Counted from the first letter of the stretch, positions 7,488 through 16,744 are shown. The stretch: 39,300 nt of DNA from an uncultured Algoriphagus sp. (GCA_903952135.1 CAJBER010000026.1:1-39300), one strand, 5' to 3'. Notes: generated by a model not told the origin, from the letters alone. Made by a program: numbers and translations.

Positions 7488-8460
7488 CCTACGCTGGGGC
7501 GTATTCGCACTGCTTCTACTCCTGGCTGCTTGTTCAGGGGAGAAAAGCACAGAAACCAAAACTGAAGCGGTTGCCCTAAAGTCCTATCCTAATTTTCAAG
7601 CAGACTCTGCCTTTGCTTTTGTCAAAAAGCAGGTAGATTTCGGCCCACGGGTACCCGGTACTCCAGGTCATGCGGCTACCAAAGCATGGATCCAAGAAAC
7701 CTTGGAAGGTTACGGATGGACCGTGCAGCAGCAAAATTTTCAAGCCAAAACCTACGATGGACTTACTTGGAATCTCACCAACCTAATCGCCTCCTACAAT
7801 CCACAAGCAACCAAGCGGATCCTATTGGCAGCGCATTGGGACACCAGACGCATTGCGGACAAGGATACTGAACGCACCTCGGAACCCATCGATGGCGCGA
7901 ATGACGGAGCCTCAGGGGTGGCCGTACTCTTGGAGATAGCGCGAAGCATTTCCAGTCAGCCCCTTTCGGCCGAGGTAGGGATTGATCTGATCTTCTTTGA
8001 TGGGGAGGACGACGGGGAACCCGAATACGCTGCCAGCAGAGACAATACCAAAATCTGGTGGTGCCACGGCTCCCAATATTGGTCCAAAAACAAGCACCTC
8101 CCCAACTACTCCGCCTACTATGGAATTTTGGTGGACTTGGTGGGTGCAAAAAATGCCCGTTTCTACCGAGAAGGTTATTCGAGAAAGTTTGCCAGCGGCA
8201 TTATTTCCAAGGTTTGGGGAAATGCATCCCAATTAGGCCATGGCTCCTATTTTATCCAGCAAGATGCTCCAGAAATCTTGGATGACCATGTTTTTGTGAA
8301 TGAATGGGCAGGTATCCCTATGATTGACATCATTGACTTCTCCCCAGACTTAGGCTTTGGCGCCTACCACCATACCCATCGAGATGGATTGGAAGGGATT
8401 GATCCTCGCACCTTGAAGGTGGTTGGTGAAACAGTTTTGGCTACTATTTATCAAGAATAG
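7477..8460 (+). CDS. M28-family lipoprotein (glutaminyl-peptide cyclotransferase-like)
   Basis: 327-residue secreted lipoprotein: a hydrophobic leader ends in LLAAC (Cys at about 19). The mature part is a zinc-dependent M28 alpha/beta fold. Metal ligands are seen in order as AAHWDTR (His), DGANDGASG (bridging Asp), FFDGEDDGE (the Glu/Glu or Glu/Asp pair) and a late His in AYHHTHRDGLEGID. The pattern DFGPRVPGTPGH near the N-terminus and the single-zinc style are those of bacterial glutaminyl-peptide cyclotransferase-like proteins, so it may be a cyclotransferase rather than an aminopeptidase. The start overlaps the end of cysS by 11 bp, so translation is probably coupled. The physiological substrate is unknown. 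Confidence 0.88.
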   Translation: MKNNLRWGVFALLLLLAACSGEKSTETKTEAVALKSYPNFQADSAFAFVKKQVDFGPRVPGTPGHAATKAWIQETLEGYGWTVQQQNFQAKTYDGLTWNLTNLIASYNPQATKRILLAAHWDTRRIADKDTERTSEPIDGANDGASGVAVLLEIARSISSQPLSAEVGIDLIFFDGEDDGEPEYAASRDNTKIWWCHGSQYWSKNKHLPNYSAYYGILVDLVGAKNARFYREGYSRKFASGIISKVWGNASQLGHGSYFIQQDAPEILDDHVFVNEWAGIPMIDIIDFSPDLGFGAYHHTHRDGLEGIDPRTLKVVGETVLATIYQE

Positions 8461-8535
8461 CAGTATTTGTAAAAATATTTGCTTTATTCGTAATTGCAGA
8501 GGATTGCAATTGATAAAAATTTAAAAAACATCCGA

Positions 8536-9570
8536 ATGAAAAAGGGGCGGCAGGTAACGATGAAGGAAATAGCCAAGAAATTGGGTGTATCTGTTTCTAC
8601 GGTATCCAGAGCCTTACAGGATTCTCCCGAGTTGCATCCGGAAACGAAGCGGAAAATTGCTGAGGCAGCCAAGGAGATGAATTACCGACCCAATCTCCTT
8701 GCCCAAAGCCTTCGGATAAGTCGATCCAAAACTCTAGGGGTCATTGTTCCCGAAATCACCTCCCATTTCTTTGCTTCCTGCATCTCCGGCATCCAAGACA
8801 CGGCGAATACCCGCGGATACAACGTGATGATTTGTCAAAGCAACGAGCGCATCGCCCAAGAAAAAGCAAATATTCAAACGCTAGTTTCCAGCCAGGTGGA
8901 TGGCTTATTGATTTCATTGAGCCGGGAAACCAACACCTTTGAGCACCTAAACGAACTCTATGAGCGAGAAATTAATTTCGTCTTATTTGACCGAGTAGAA
9001 GAAAATATTCCAGTTTCCAAAGTCACCTTCAATGATGCTGGCGGTGCCTATCAAGTAGTCAAGCACCTGCTTGAAAACGGATTTAGACGCATCGCTTACG
9101 TTTCTGGGCCGGAAGACCTCTACATTTCCAAAAAAAGAAAGGAAGGCTACCTTCGCGCCCTTACAGAATTTGGAGTTCCAGAAGATCCATCCCTCATTTT
9201 AATATCCGACCTTACCCTTGAGGGCAATCTTCAGGTAGCCCAACATATTCTACACATGGATCCCCGTCCAGAAGCAGTTTTTTGCATGATTGACCCGGTA
9301 GCAGTAGACGTATTGACCGAATGGAAAAAATCTGGTATTCGCGTTCCCGAAGACATCGCTCTTGCTGGATTTACCGATAACCCCACCGCAGCAGTGGTCG
9401 AACCTCCCCTGACCACCGTTGCCCAGCCAGGCTACGAAATGGGAAAGTTGGCTGTAAGCCATTTGCTCGATCAATTGGATGGACAGGCCTCAGAGGATCC
9501 AGTGTCTATTGTATTAGATACCACCCTAGTGATCCGCAAATCTTCCCAGCATTTACCCTCTAAAAACTGA
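8536..9570 (+). CDS. LacI-family transcriptional regulator
   Basis: 344-residue DNA-binding regulator. The N-terminus is a LacI helix-turn-helix with hinge (MKEIAKKLGVSVSTVSRAL, then NYRPNLLAQSLR). It is followed by a periplasmic-binding-protein-like sugar sensor domain beginning SKTLGVIVPEI and ending in LVIRKSS. I chose the ATG at 8536 (MKKGRQVTMKEI); an in-frame TTG at 8494 would add 14 residues, and the ATG at 8560 would leave almost nothing before helix 1. galK begins 39 bp downstream on the same strand, so the regulator probably senses galactose or a related sugar and controls this unit, possibly including itself. No palindromic operator was recognised with confidence. Confidence 0.92.
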   Translation: MKKGRQVTMKEIAKKLGVSVSTVSRALQDSPELHPETKRKIAEAAKEMNYRPNLLAQSLRISRSKTLGVIVPEITSHFFASCISGIQDTANTRGYNVMICQSNERIAQEKANIQTLVSSQVDGLLISLSRETNTFEHLNELYEREINFVLFDRVEENIPVSKVTFNDAGGAYQVVKHLLENGFRRIAYVSGPEDLYISKKRKEGYLRALTEFGVPEDPSLILISDLTLEGNLQVAQHILHMDPRPEAVFCMIDPVAVDVLTEWKKSGIRVPEDIALAGFTDNPTAAVVEPPLTTVAQPGYEMGKLAVSHLLDQLDGQASEDPVSIVLDTTLVIRKSSQHLPSKN

Positions 9571-9609
9571 TTCGCCGCTACTTTTTCACTGGACAGGCTA
9601 GCTTCACTC

Positions 9610-10755
9610 ATGAAATCAGCACTAATTCAATCTTTTCGCCATCATTTTGAAGCCGAACCACTTGTTGTCTTTGCTCCTGGCCGCATCAATCTGATCGGGG
9701 AACATACGGATTACCAAGAAGGATTTGTATTTCCTGCTGCAATCAGCCAAGGGATATGGGTAGCGATTGCCAAGAATAATCTTGAAGTCAGTAGGGCTTA
9801 TTCCCTGGATTTTGACCAAGAATTTAGTTTCGAACTTGGGAGCATGTCTCCCAAAAAAGGACACTGGGCCACCTATCTGATGGGGGTGTGTACCCTATTG
9901 CAACAGGCAGGCTATCCTCTAGAAAATTTTGACCTTGTCCTTGGAGGCGACATTCCCACGGGTGCAGGCGTTTCTTCCTCCGCCGCACTGTCGGTGGCGA
10001 TAGGAATGGGAATTTCCGAAGTGTTTTCATTTCAAATCCCCAAGAAAAATCTAGCACTGTATGCCCAAAAAGCCGAGCACCTTTACGCGGGGGTGAATTG
10101 CGGGATCATGGATCCTTATGCCTCCGCTTTTGGAGTTCAGAATCATGCCTTATTGCTGGATTGCAGATCGGTGACGCATCAAGAAATTCCAGTACACTTA
10201 GGCGAGTACAGCCTGTTACTCGTCAATTCTAAGGTTTCGCATTCTTTAGCCAATTCGGCTTACAACCAACGTCGCGATGCCTGTGAGGAAAGTGTGGTGA
10301 TTTTGCAAAAATCCTTTCCCGAAATCCGTACACTTCGAGACTTAGCGGAGAGCGATTTGCCTAAAATCAAACACCTATTACCCGAAGTACTTTTTCCAAA
10401 AGCCAAGCACGTGATCAGCGAATGTGCGCGAGTACAGCAGGCGGCTGAAGCCCTTCAAAGTGGAAATCTTTTGCAGATGGGAAAGTTACTGCAGGCTTCC
10501 CATGAAAGTTTGCGAGACGATTTTGAAGTGAGCTGTTCCGAACTTGATTTTCTTGAGCTGCAGGCAAAATCAACTGCAGGGGTTTTGGGTGCTCGAATGA
10601 TGGGCGGAGGATTTGGGGGATGCCTTTTGACGCTCCTGAAGACCAACGAAATTTCCAACTTCAAAACCACACTACAAGAGCGATATCAAAACGCATTTCA
10701 GTTGACACCTGATTTCATCGAAGTTTCGCTGGGTGAGGGTGCTAGAAAAGTATAA
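9610..10755 (+). CDS. galK: Galactokinase
   Basis: 381-residue GHMP kinase that phosphorylates galactose at C1, the first committed step of the Leloir pathway. Family motifs in order: PGRINLIGEHTDYQEGFVFP (residues 23-42, sugar-binding signature), GDIPTGAGVSSSAAL (about 113-127, phosphate-binding loop), CGIMDPYAS (164-172, catalytic Asp168) and MMGGGFGGC near the C-terminus. Length is normal. One oddity is Pro169 after the catalytic Asp, where the galactokinases I know have Gln. It sits 39 bp after a LacI-type regulator and is probably cotranscribed with it. No galT, galE or galM is in the window. Confidence 0.95.
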   Translation: MKSALIQSFRHHFEAEPLVVFAPGRINLIGEHTDYQEGFVFPAAISQGIWVAIAKNNLEVSRAYSLDFDQEFSFELGSMSPKKGHWATYLMGVCTLLQQAGYPLENFDLVLGGDIPTGAGVSSSAALSVAIGMGISEVFSFQIPKKNLALYAQKAEHLYAGVNCGIMDPYASAFGVQNHALLLDCRSVTHQEIPVHLGEYSLLLVNSKVSHSLANSAYNQRRDACEESVVILQKSFPEIRTLRDLAESDLPKIKHLLPEVLFPKAKHVISECARVQQAAEALQSGNLLQMGKLLQASHESLRDDFEVSCSELDFLELQAKSTAGVLGARMMGGGFGGCLLTLLKTNEISNFKTTLQERYQNAFQLTPDFIEVSLGEGARKV

Positions 10756-10871
10756 AATCCCCACTTTCATCGACAAAATCTACCGCTTGATCCATTATCT
10801 GCTCGGAAATGAGCGACTTAAGTAAACAACTCCTTCTTTTTTGTTATTTTCGAAAAAATAAATTCACACCT

Positions 10872-13800
10872 ATGAAGTACCCAAAAAACCTACGTAGCCT
10901 TTTAGTGCTGTTTCTCCTTGTAGGAGCGTTGCTATCTTCTTGTTCCAAGAAGCGGGAAGGCAAACCAAAAGTACTTGTTTTTAGCAAAACAGCCGGTTAT
11001 TACCACGAATCAATCCCACAAGGTATTGCTGCCATCCAAAAGTTAGGCGCTGAAAATGGCTTTGATGTGGATACCACCAAAAATGCAGAGCTCATCAACG
11101 AGGAAAACCTAGCGCAGTATGCCACTGTGGTCTTTTTGAGCACTACGGGTGACGTACTCAATGCAGCGCAAGAGGCTGATTTTGAACGATACATCCAGTC
11201 AGGCGGAGGATATTTGGGTATTCACGCGGCTGCCGACACCGAATACGATTGGGGTTGGTATGGCCGTCTTGTAGGTGGATACTTTGCAGATCACCCGGGA
11301 ATCAAAGATCCACATCCAAATGTGCAACCTGGAAAGGTGACTAAAACAGGTGAAAAACACCCTTCAGTAGACTTCCTTCCTGAAAGTTGGACCCGTACAG
11401 ACGAGTGGTACAGCTACAAAAAAATCAATCCCAATACCAAGAAATTATTGCTCTTAGACGAAGCGTCTTATCAAGGTGGAATGGATATGGGTGAACACCC
11501 AATCGCTTGGTACCATGATTTTGATGGAGGTAGAGCTTATTATACCGGAGGTGGTCATACCAACGAATCCTACGAAGAAGCTGAATTTCTGAAGCATCTT
11601 TTGGCCGGTCTCCAATACACCATTGGTGAAAATTTGGAACTAGACTACGATGCCGCTAAATCCGAGCGTACTCCAGAAGAAAACCGATTTACGAAAACTA
11701 CACTTTCCATGGGTCAGTTTACCGAGCCTACGGAAATGACCATTCTTCCCAACTTAGACATTCTTGTAGCACAGCGAAGAGGAGAACTGCTTCTTTACAA
11801 TCAGGCAACTGGTGAACTTAAAGAAATCGCCAAGTTTGATGTGTATTGGAAAACCGATGTACAAGGCGTGAATGCAGAAGAAGGGTTGATGGGAATTCAA
11901 AAAGATCCGAATTACGCCACCAACAACTGGGTATATGCCTTTTATGCTCCGACTGGAGATAAGGAAATCAATCGACTTTCCCGATTCAAGTACAAGGACG
12001 GCAAGTGGGACATGGCTTCCGAGCAAATCATTTTGGAACTTTATTCTCAGCGCAATATTTGCTGCCATACCGGTGGATCTATTGCATTTGACAAGGACGG
12101 AAACCTGTTCCTTTCCACTGGAGACAACTCCACACCATTCAATCAGCAGGGTTCCAAATACACTCTCAATGGGTATGCACCTGTAGATGGACGTGAAGGC
12201 AATAAGCAGTGGGATGCACGAAGAAGTTCGGGTAACTCGAATGACTTGAGAGGAAAAATCCTTCGTATCAAAGTTGCTGAGGATGGAACCTACACTATTC
12301 CAGAAGGCAACTTATACCCTAAGGGTACGGAAGGTACTCGCCCTGAAATCTATGCACAAGGTCTTCGAAACCCGTATAGAATCTCAGTGGATCAGAAAAA
12401 CGGATTCCTCTACTGGGGTGAAGTTGGTCCAGATGCAAACAACGATTCTTTGGACATCAAGGGCCCTAGAGGCTACGATGAAGTCAACCAAGCCAGAAAG
12501 GCAGGCAACTTTGGTTGGCCTTACATTATTGGAAATAATTTTGCCTACAAAGAATTTAATTACGAAACTGGTGAGTCTGGAGCCGCTTTTGATCCAGCTG
12601 GCCCAGCCAATAATTCACCAAACAATACCGGTTTGAAAAAGCTTCCAGCAACGGAACCTGCATTCATCTGGTATCCTTATGGCGCCTCACCTGACTTCCC
12701 TCAGTTAGGTACTGGAGGCAGAAATGCCATGGCTGGCCCAGTGTTCTATTCGGACATGTATCCTGAAGCTACCCGCATGCCTGACTATTACAATGGCAAG
12801 CTCTTCATCTACGATTGGATCAGAGGCTGGATCAAGGTGGTGACCATGCAAGAAAATGGAGATTTCGACAAGATGGAAGCCTTCATGCCTGGTACTAAAT
12901 TCAACGCCATGATGGATATGGAGATGGGTCCTGATGGAAAAATCTACATTCTAGAATATGGCAATGGCTGGTTCTCGAAGAACCCAGATGCAGGCTTATT
13001 CCGAATTGATTACAACGGTGGCAACCGTGCCCCAGTGGTTTCTGAAGTCAAGGTAGACAAGACCTCCGGAAAAAATCCACTTCAAGTAACCCTTACCGCT
13101 ACTGCTTCAGATCCTGAAAATGATGCGCTAACCTATACTTGGGACTTAGGTGGAGGGGTAACCAAAACCACTACTGAACCTACTTTGACGCATTCCTTCA
13201 CCACAGTAGGTGAGTTTGAAATCACAATGACTGCAGCCGATCCAGCTGGATTGAAGGGTCAAGGACCTTTGGTGGCCGTATACTCAGGAAATGTGGCTCC
13301 AGTAGTAAGCGTTGCCGTCCAAGGCAACCAATCCTTCTATTTCCCAGGCAAAAAAGTAAGTTATTCCGTTTCTGTTTCAGATGAAGACCATCCTGATGCA
13401 GCAAACGATGTGGCTAGCTTGTACGTAGCCGCAGATTACCTCCAAGGTATTGATCAAGCGGAAGCGGACCAAGGCCACAAGGTGATGAGTGAAGCGATGA
13501 CTGGAAAATCCTTGGTTCAATCACTTACTTGTAAAACTTGCCACAAGGAAAATGAACAATCCATTGGACCTGCATACACAGATGTAGCTAAAAAATACAG
13601 AGAGCGTAACCGAGATTATTTGGTCAATAAGATCAAGAATGGTGGAGGTGGAGTCTGGGGAGAAACAGCCATGCCGGCCAATCCAGATTTGAAAAATTCT
13701 GAGGTGAATGCCTTGGTAACTTACATCCTTTCCCTTAGAGAAGAAAGCAAGCCTAGCTTGGGTGCAAAAGGAAGCCTTGACCCTACTTTGGGCAAGCCTG

Positions 13801-14315
13801 CCTCTCCTACTGGCTCCTTGGTGATTTCTGCTTCCTATACGGATAAGGGTGGAGCAAACATCAAACCGCTCACGGGTTCAAGTTCTTTGGTACTTAGTCC
13901 AAACTCAGTGGATTTGGCTCAGGCAGGAACTTTCACAGGCTATGCCAAGATGGCATTTGATGGAAAGACCTTGTTGACTATTCCAAACACGAAGGGATCC
14001 TTCGCGTTGCAAGGAATTGACATCACCGGAATCGGATCGATTACCTTCATGACTGCTTCACAGGAACCTATTAAATCCCCAATTGACTTTGAGATCCGTT
14101 TGGATAGTCCAACTGGTGAAGTGGTAGGTCGCGGCACACATGCTCCTAGTGCAGGAATGAAGTTGCCAAACATGCCGATCTTGATGCATCAAGGAAATGT
14201 GGTTCTTACAGCTGCTGGAGATGGTAAAAAGCACACCTTATACATCGTCAGCGATGCCAAGGGAGCCGAACTAGGTACCTTCATTATGATGGGCATCACT
14301 TTCAACGCGAAGTAA
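10872..14315 (+). CDS. ThuA / sorbosone dehydrogenase / PKD / cytochrome c lipoprotein
   Basis: 1147-residue multidomain envelope protein. Leader with lipobox LLSSC (Cys24). Residues about 30-255 are a ThuA-like domain (VLVFSKTAGYYHESI, GGYLGIHAAADTEYDW). About 265-710 is a glucose/sorbosone dehydrogenase-type six-bladed propeller (CCHTGGSIAFDKDGNLFLS, GLRNPYRISVD, DEVNQARKAGNFGWPYI). About 720-800 is a PKD domain. About 870-960 is a class I cytochrome c with CKTCH (Cys887, Cys890, His891) and a candidate distal Met in ETAMPANPDL. The last 170 residues form a beta-rich, carbohydrate-binding-like domain. It probably oxidises a sugar and passes electrons to the built-in heme; the substrate is unknown. 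I chose the ATG at 10872, since the upstream ATG at 10809 would bury the leader. A terminator follows. Confidence 0.92.
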   Translation: MKYPKNLRSLLVLFLLVGALLSSCSKKREGKPKVLVFSKTAGYYHESIPQGIAAIQKLGAENGFDVDTTKNAELINEENLAQYATVVFLSTTGDVLNAAQEADFERYIQSGGGYLGIHAAADTEYDWGWYGRLVGGYFADHPGIKDPHPNVQPGKVTKTGEKHPSVDFLPESWTRTDEWYSYKKINPNTKKLLLLDEASYQGGMDMGEHPIAWYHDFDGGRAYYTGGGHTNESYEEAEFLKHLLAGLQYTIGENLELDYDAAKSERTPEENRFTKTTLSMGQFTEPTEMTILPNLDILVAQRRGELLLYNQATGELKEIAKFDVYWKTDVQGVNAEEGLMGIQKDPNYATNNWVYAFYAPTGDKEINRLSRFKYKDGKWDMASEQIILELYSQRNICCHTGGSIAFDKDGNLFLSTGDNSTPFNQQGSKYTLNGYAPVDGREGNKQWDARRSSGNSNDLRGKILRIKVAEDGTYTIPEGNLYPKGTEGTRPEIYAQGLRNPYRISVDQKNGFLYWGEVGPDANNDSLDIKGPRGYDEVNQARKAGNFGWPYIIGNNFAYKEFNYETGESGAAFDPAGPANNSPNNTGLKKLPATEPAFIWYPYGASPDFPQLGTGGRNAMAGPVFYSDMYPEATRMPDYYNGKLFIYDWIRGWIKVVTMQENGDFDKMEAFMPGTKFNAMMDMEMGPDGKIYILEYGNGWFSKNPDAGLFRIDYNGGNRAPVVSEVKVDKTSGKNPLQVTLTATASDPENDALTYTWDLGGGVTKTTTEPTLTHSFTTVGEFEITMTAADPAGLKGQGPLVAVYSGNVAPVVSVAVQGNQSFYFPGKKVSYSVSVSDEDHPDAANDVASLYVAADYLQGIDQAEADQGHKVMSEAMTGKSLVQSLTCKTCHKENEQSIGPAYTDVAKKYRERNRDYLVNKIKNGGGGVWGETAMPANPDLKNSEVNALVTYILSLREESKPSLGAKGSLDPTLGKPASPTGSLVISASYTDKGGANIKPLTGSSSLVLSPNSVDLAQAGTFTGYAKMAFDGKTLLTIPNTKGSFALQGIDITGIGSITFMTASQEPIKSPIDFEIRLDSPTGEVVGRGTHAPSAGMKLPNMPILMHQGNVVLTAAGDGKKHTLYIVSDAKGAELGTFIMMGITFNAK

Positions 14316-14340
14316 GCAATAGACTAACCTCATTAAACTA

Positions 14341-14375
14341 AAAAAACCACTGCGGAAATTCGGAGTGGTTTTTTT
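14341..14375. terminator. Bidirectional intrinsic terminator
   Basis: AAAAAACCACT (14341-14351) and AGTGGTTTTTT (14364-14374) form an 11-bp stem around a 12-nt loop, and the T-run continues past the stem. It lies 25 bp after the stop of the large dehydrogenase gene and 24 bp from the convergent minus-strand gene end. The A-run on the other side lets it work in both directions. Confidence 0.85.
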
Positions 14376-14397
14376 TATAAGCAATGGAAAATAGAAA

Positions 14398-14736
14398 CTA
14401 GGTGCAAACAGATTGTGTAGGGCGCCAGATTACTTTTTGATTCGATACATCATTGATCGATGCATTGGTGATCACATTTCCCTCGCAATCCAGGATTTGG
14501 GGTACAAATCTGCAAAAAGGACAACAGTTTAGAAAAGTAAAGACGGTTGCTCCTTTGTATGCTCCTTGAACGAGGTAAAAGTACTCAGCCAAATTCGTGT
14601 CCGCAGATGTTTTGATGGATTCCTTGAGCCAAGACAGATCTTCTACTGGATTCGCCACAGCACAATTCTTGGGACCTTCCGGTTCCTGACAGGAAAAGAG
14701 GATTACTAGAATTAGGACAGTGGAAATTCGAATCAT
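14398..14736 (-). CDS. Small Cys-rich lipoprotein, unknown function
   Basis: 112-residue predicted lipoprotein: a hydrophobic leader ends at ILFSC (Cys16). The mature part has the pattern CAVANPVEDLSWLKESI, then YKGATVF, FLNCCPFC and DCEGNVI. Small Bacteroidota lipoproteins with an N-P-[VIL]-E-[DE]-L-x-W-L-K segment and a DCxGNV segment recur, but I know no assigned function. The cysteines of NCCPFC could form disulfides or bind metal. It shares a bidirectional terminator with the convergent dehydrogenase gene. The 156-bp gap to the NIPSNAP gene upstream holds no clear terminator. Confidence 0.75.
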   Translation of the reverse strand: MIRISTVLILVILFSCQEPEGPKNCAVANPVEDLSWLKESIKTSADTNLAEYFYLVQGAYKGATVFTFLNCCPFCRFVPQILDCEGNVITNASINDVSNQKVIWRPTQSVCT

Positions 14737-14892
14737 GGTTTTGCGAAGTCTATTGACAAAGCAACGAAACCAGAATAGGAATCGCTACAGCAGCACCTGG
14801 AAAATTTTAAGTTTGGACACTCAAATGCACCTGAGGTGTATACACTACATCTTCTGGAACGAAACAAATACACCTGCCGATTTGAAATTCGT

Positions 14893-15636
14893 TTACCTCA
14901 TCGGAGAAAAAGGCAGTGCAGTGTAAAACAGCGCATCGATTTTCTCAACAATCTTTCCTGGAGCCTCAGAAGCATCACGCACACGAATCCATTCTGGATC
15001 GGCTACGAATCGCCCAAATGCAGCATTAAATTCTTCTTTGTTTTGATGTCCCAGAAAGTAAACCAATTTGGATTGCACCCCATCTTTTTCTACCGTAATC
15101 CAATAGGGATAGTTGGAGAGGCCTTGCTTTTCGAATAAGGCCTGCGTGTGGTCTCGGAATCGAGTTTGGATAGCATCCAATTTTCCAGGAAGAAGGTGGT
15201 AGGTGCGCAATTGAAAAATCCCACTTGGACGGGAAACTTTTCTTGAATTAAGACCCTTGGCCCATACCATAAATACTTGATCTACTTTTTGGACTATCTT
15301 CCCATTCGCTTCAGAGGCAGCAGCTACCGCCTTCCATTCGGGATCATTCGCGAAATTATTCCAACGGATATCCCGCTCTTCAGCTGAAGGATATCCAATA
15401 ATAAAGGTGAGCTGCTTTTCAGGTTGATCTGCTGAAAGGAAGTAAGAAACACTTTCAATCCCATGCTTGGCAAATAGGGTTCGGGTATGGTTTTGAAAAC
15501 GTTGAATAAGATCCGGCATCTTGCCATCGTTTACCGTGTAGGTACGCATTTCAAAGTAGGAACTCGTGATTGTTTGCTGTGCTTTTACCAAAATAGTACT
15601 GGAAATAAAGAGTAAGAGAAAGAAGAGAATACGCAT
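14893..15636 (-). CDS. Exported NIPSNAP-family protein (tandem domains)
   Basis: 247-residue protein with an N-terminal signal peptide ending near VKAQQ, so it is exported. Two consecutive NIPSNAP-type ferredoxin-like domains follow. The first begins FEMRTYTVNDGKMPDLIQRF and contains HTRTLFAKHGIES; the second begins FQLRTYHLLPGKLDAIQTRF and contains HTQALFEKQGLSN. Each ends with a DPEW segment followed by VRDASEAPGKIVEKID or similar. NIPSNAP proteins are dimeric alpha-beta barrel proteins with no firmly established catalytic role. In Bacteroidota secreted double-domain forms are common, often near sugar-oxidation genes. It sits 39 bp downstream of the TMEM220-like gene and is probably cotranscribed with it. 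Confidence 0.88.
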   Translation of the reverse strand: MRILFFLLLFISSTILVKAQQTITSSYFEMRTYTVNDGKMPDLIQRFQNHTRTLFAKHGIESVSYFLSADQPEKQLTFIIGYPSAEERDIRWNNFANDPEWKAVAAASEANGKIVQKVDQVFMVWAKGLNSRKVSRPSGIFQLRTYHLLPGKLDAIQTRFRDHTQALFEKQGLSNYPYWITVEKDGVQSKLVYFLGHQNKEEFNAAFGRFVADPEWIRVRDASEAPGKIVEKIDALFYTALPFSPMR

Positions 15637-15675
15637 GGGTTTAGTGTTAAGTGTGGAAATTTTGAAGGGTTTGTA

Positions 15676-16041
15676 TCAGTTTTTTTTCCAGGCTCGGTAA
15701 AGTGCTGGACTTAGGACGAGTGCAATGGTGAGCAAACCGAAGGTTTCGCGGTTTTCTTCCATCTGGGGAGTTTTCATAGTGAGATCTTTTTGTGCCCATT
15801 CGGCAGCAATCCATTCCCCTACTCCTCCTGGAAAGAAGTAGATCGCTCCTAGTAAACATAAAATCACGACTAGGGTCAAGGGAATTTTTGGGAAAATCCC
15901 TCGAATGGCAAATAAGGAGAAAATCACCGCTACGGCATAGATGCTCACCCAAACTTCTGGGTCAGGGTCATTGAGCTGCCAGTAGGCAAATAAGGAAAAA
16001 AGAACTACCCAAAGGCCGTAGAAATAAGAGATTGGTTTCAT
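15676..16041 (-). CDS. TMEM220-like membrane protein
   Basis: 121-residue integral membrane protein with about four hydrophobic helices. The N-terminal segment WVVLFSLFAYWQLNDPDPEVW is the hallmark of the transmembrane family 220 (TMEM220) proteins, especially the QLNDPDP motif after helix 1. A second recognisable segment is GEWIAAEWAQKDLTMKTPQMEE, followed by ENRETFGLLTIAL. Function is unknown in bacteria and eukaryotes. It is the first gene of a probable minus-strand pair with the NIPSNAP gene. The divergent acetyltransferase gene begins 133 bp away, so the promoter must lie between them. Confidence 0.85.
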   Translation of the reverse strand: MKPISYFYGLWVVLFSLFAYWQLNDPDPEVWVSIYAVAVIFSLFAIRGIFPKIPLTLVVILCLLGAIYFFPGGVGEWIAAEWAQKDLTMKTPQMEENRETFGLLTIALVLSPALYRAWKKN

Positions 16042-16174
16042 ACCTGTTGCTTATTCAAGGAGATAGAAATCTACGGAAAATCTAAGATTAATCCATCTTT
16101 ACAAGGTTGGGTGGAACCCTTCTTTTTTTAGTACTATAAATTGCCCTTATTTGAAATAGCATTCAACTAACCAC

Positions 16175-16744
16175 ATGGTACAACTCAGCCTTTCCCAATC
16201 CACTGCAGACCTAGAGGGGATTTTAGCCCTCCAACTCGAAAATCTATCTACCAGACTTTCACAGGAAGAGAAAAACGAACAAGGATTTGTAACGATTCAG
16301 CACAACCTAGAGCAATTGCAGGCCATGCATGCAATCGCCCCCCATGTGCTTGCGAAGGAGAATGATCAGGTGGTAGGTTATGTATTGGCGATGACTTTGG
16401 CTTCTCGAGAGCTGGTTCCTTTGTTGATTCCACTTTTTGAAAATTTTGACCAATCCGAAATTGGTGGCAAAAAAGTAACTGATTACAATCCCATGTCCAT
16501 AGGTCAAGTATGTGTGGGCAAATCTCAGCGTGGAACAGGATTGTTTGACAAACTGTATACCGCGTATCGGGAGCAGTATGCTGCTAACTATGATTTTGCG
16601 ATTACTTCCGTTGCCTTAAGCAATTATCGGTCTTTGGCAGCCCATCAACGGATAGGATTTAAAATCCTACATACTTTTCAGGATAGCTTGAATCCTTGGG
16701 CGGTTGTGTGTTGGGACTGGAATAATCGATTTTCATTGCCCTAA
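16175..16744 (+). CDS. GNAT-family N-acetyltransferase
   Basis: 189-residue cytosolic protein with the GNAT fold. The central strand VVGYVLAMTLAS leads to the acetyl-CoA-binding motif A, IGQVCVGKSQRGTGLFDKLY, whose Q-R-G-T-G-L is the pyrophosphate-binding loop. Motif B follows as FAITSVALSNYRSLAAHQRIGFKILHTF. The N-terminal helix region (DLEGILALQLENLSTRLSQEEK) is typical of small Bacteroidota GNAT proteins. The acceptor substrate cannot be predicted. It stands alone on the + strand, divergent from the TMEM220-like gene. A small CCTCT/AGAGG hairpin without a T-run lies at 16773-16784. Confidence 0.85.
   Translation: MVQLSLSQSTADLEGILALQLENLSTRLSQEEKNEQGFVTIQHNLEQLQAMHAIAPHVLAKENDQVVGYVLAMTLASRELVPLLIPLFENFDQSEIGGKKVTDYNPMSIGQVCVGKSQRGTGLFDKLYTAYREQYAANYDFAITSVALSNYRSLAAHQRIGFKILHTFQDSLNPWAVVCWDWNNRFSLP

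Noticed and set aside
10809-10871. Upstream ATG for the ThuA fusion protein
   Set aside because: It would put 21 residues before the lipoprotein leader, which starts cleanly at 10872.
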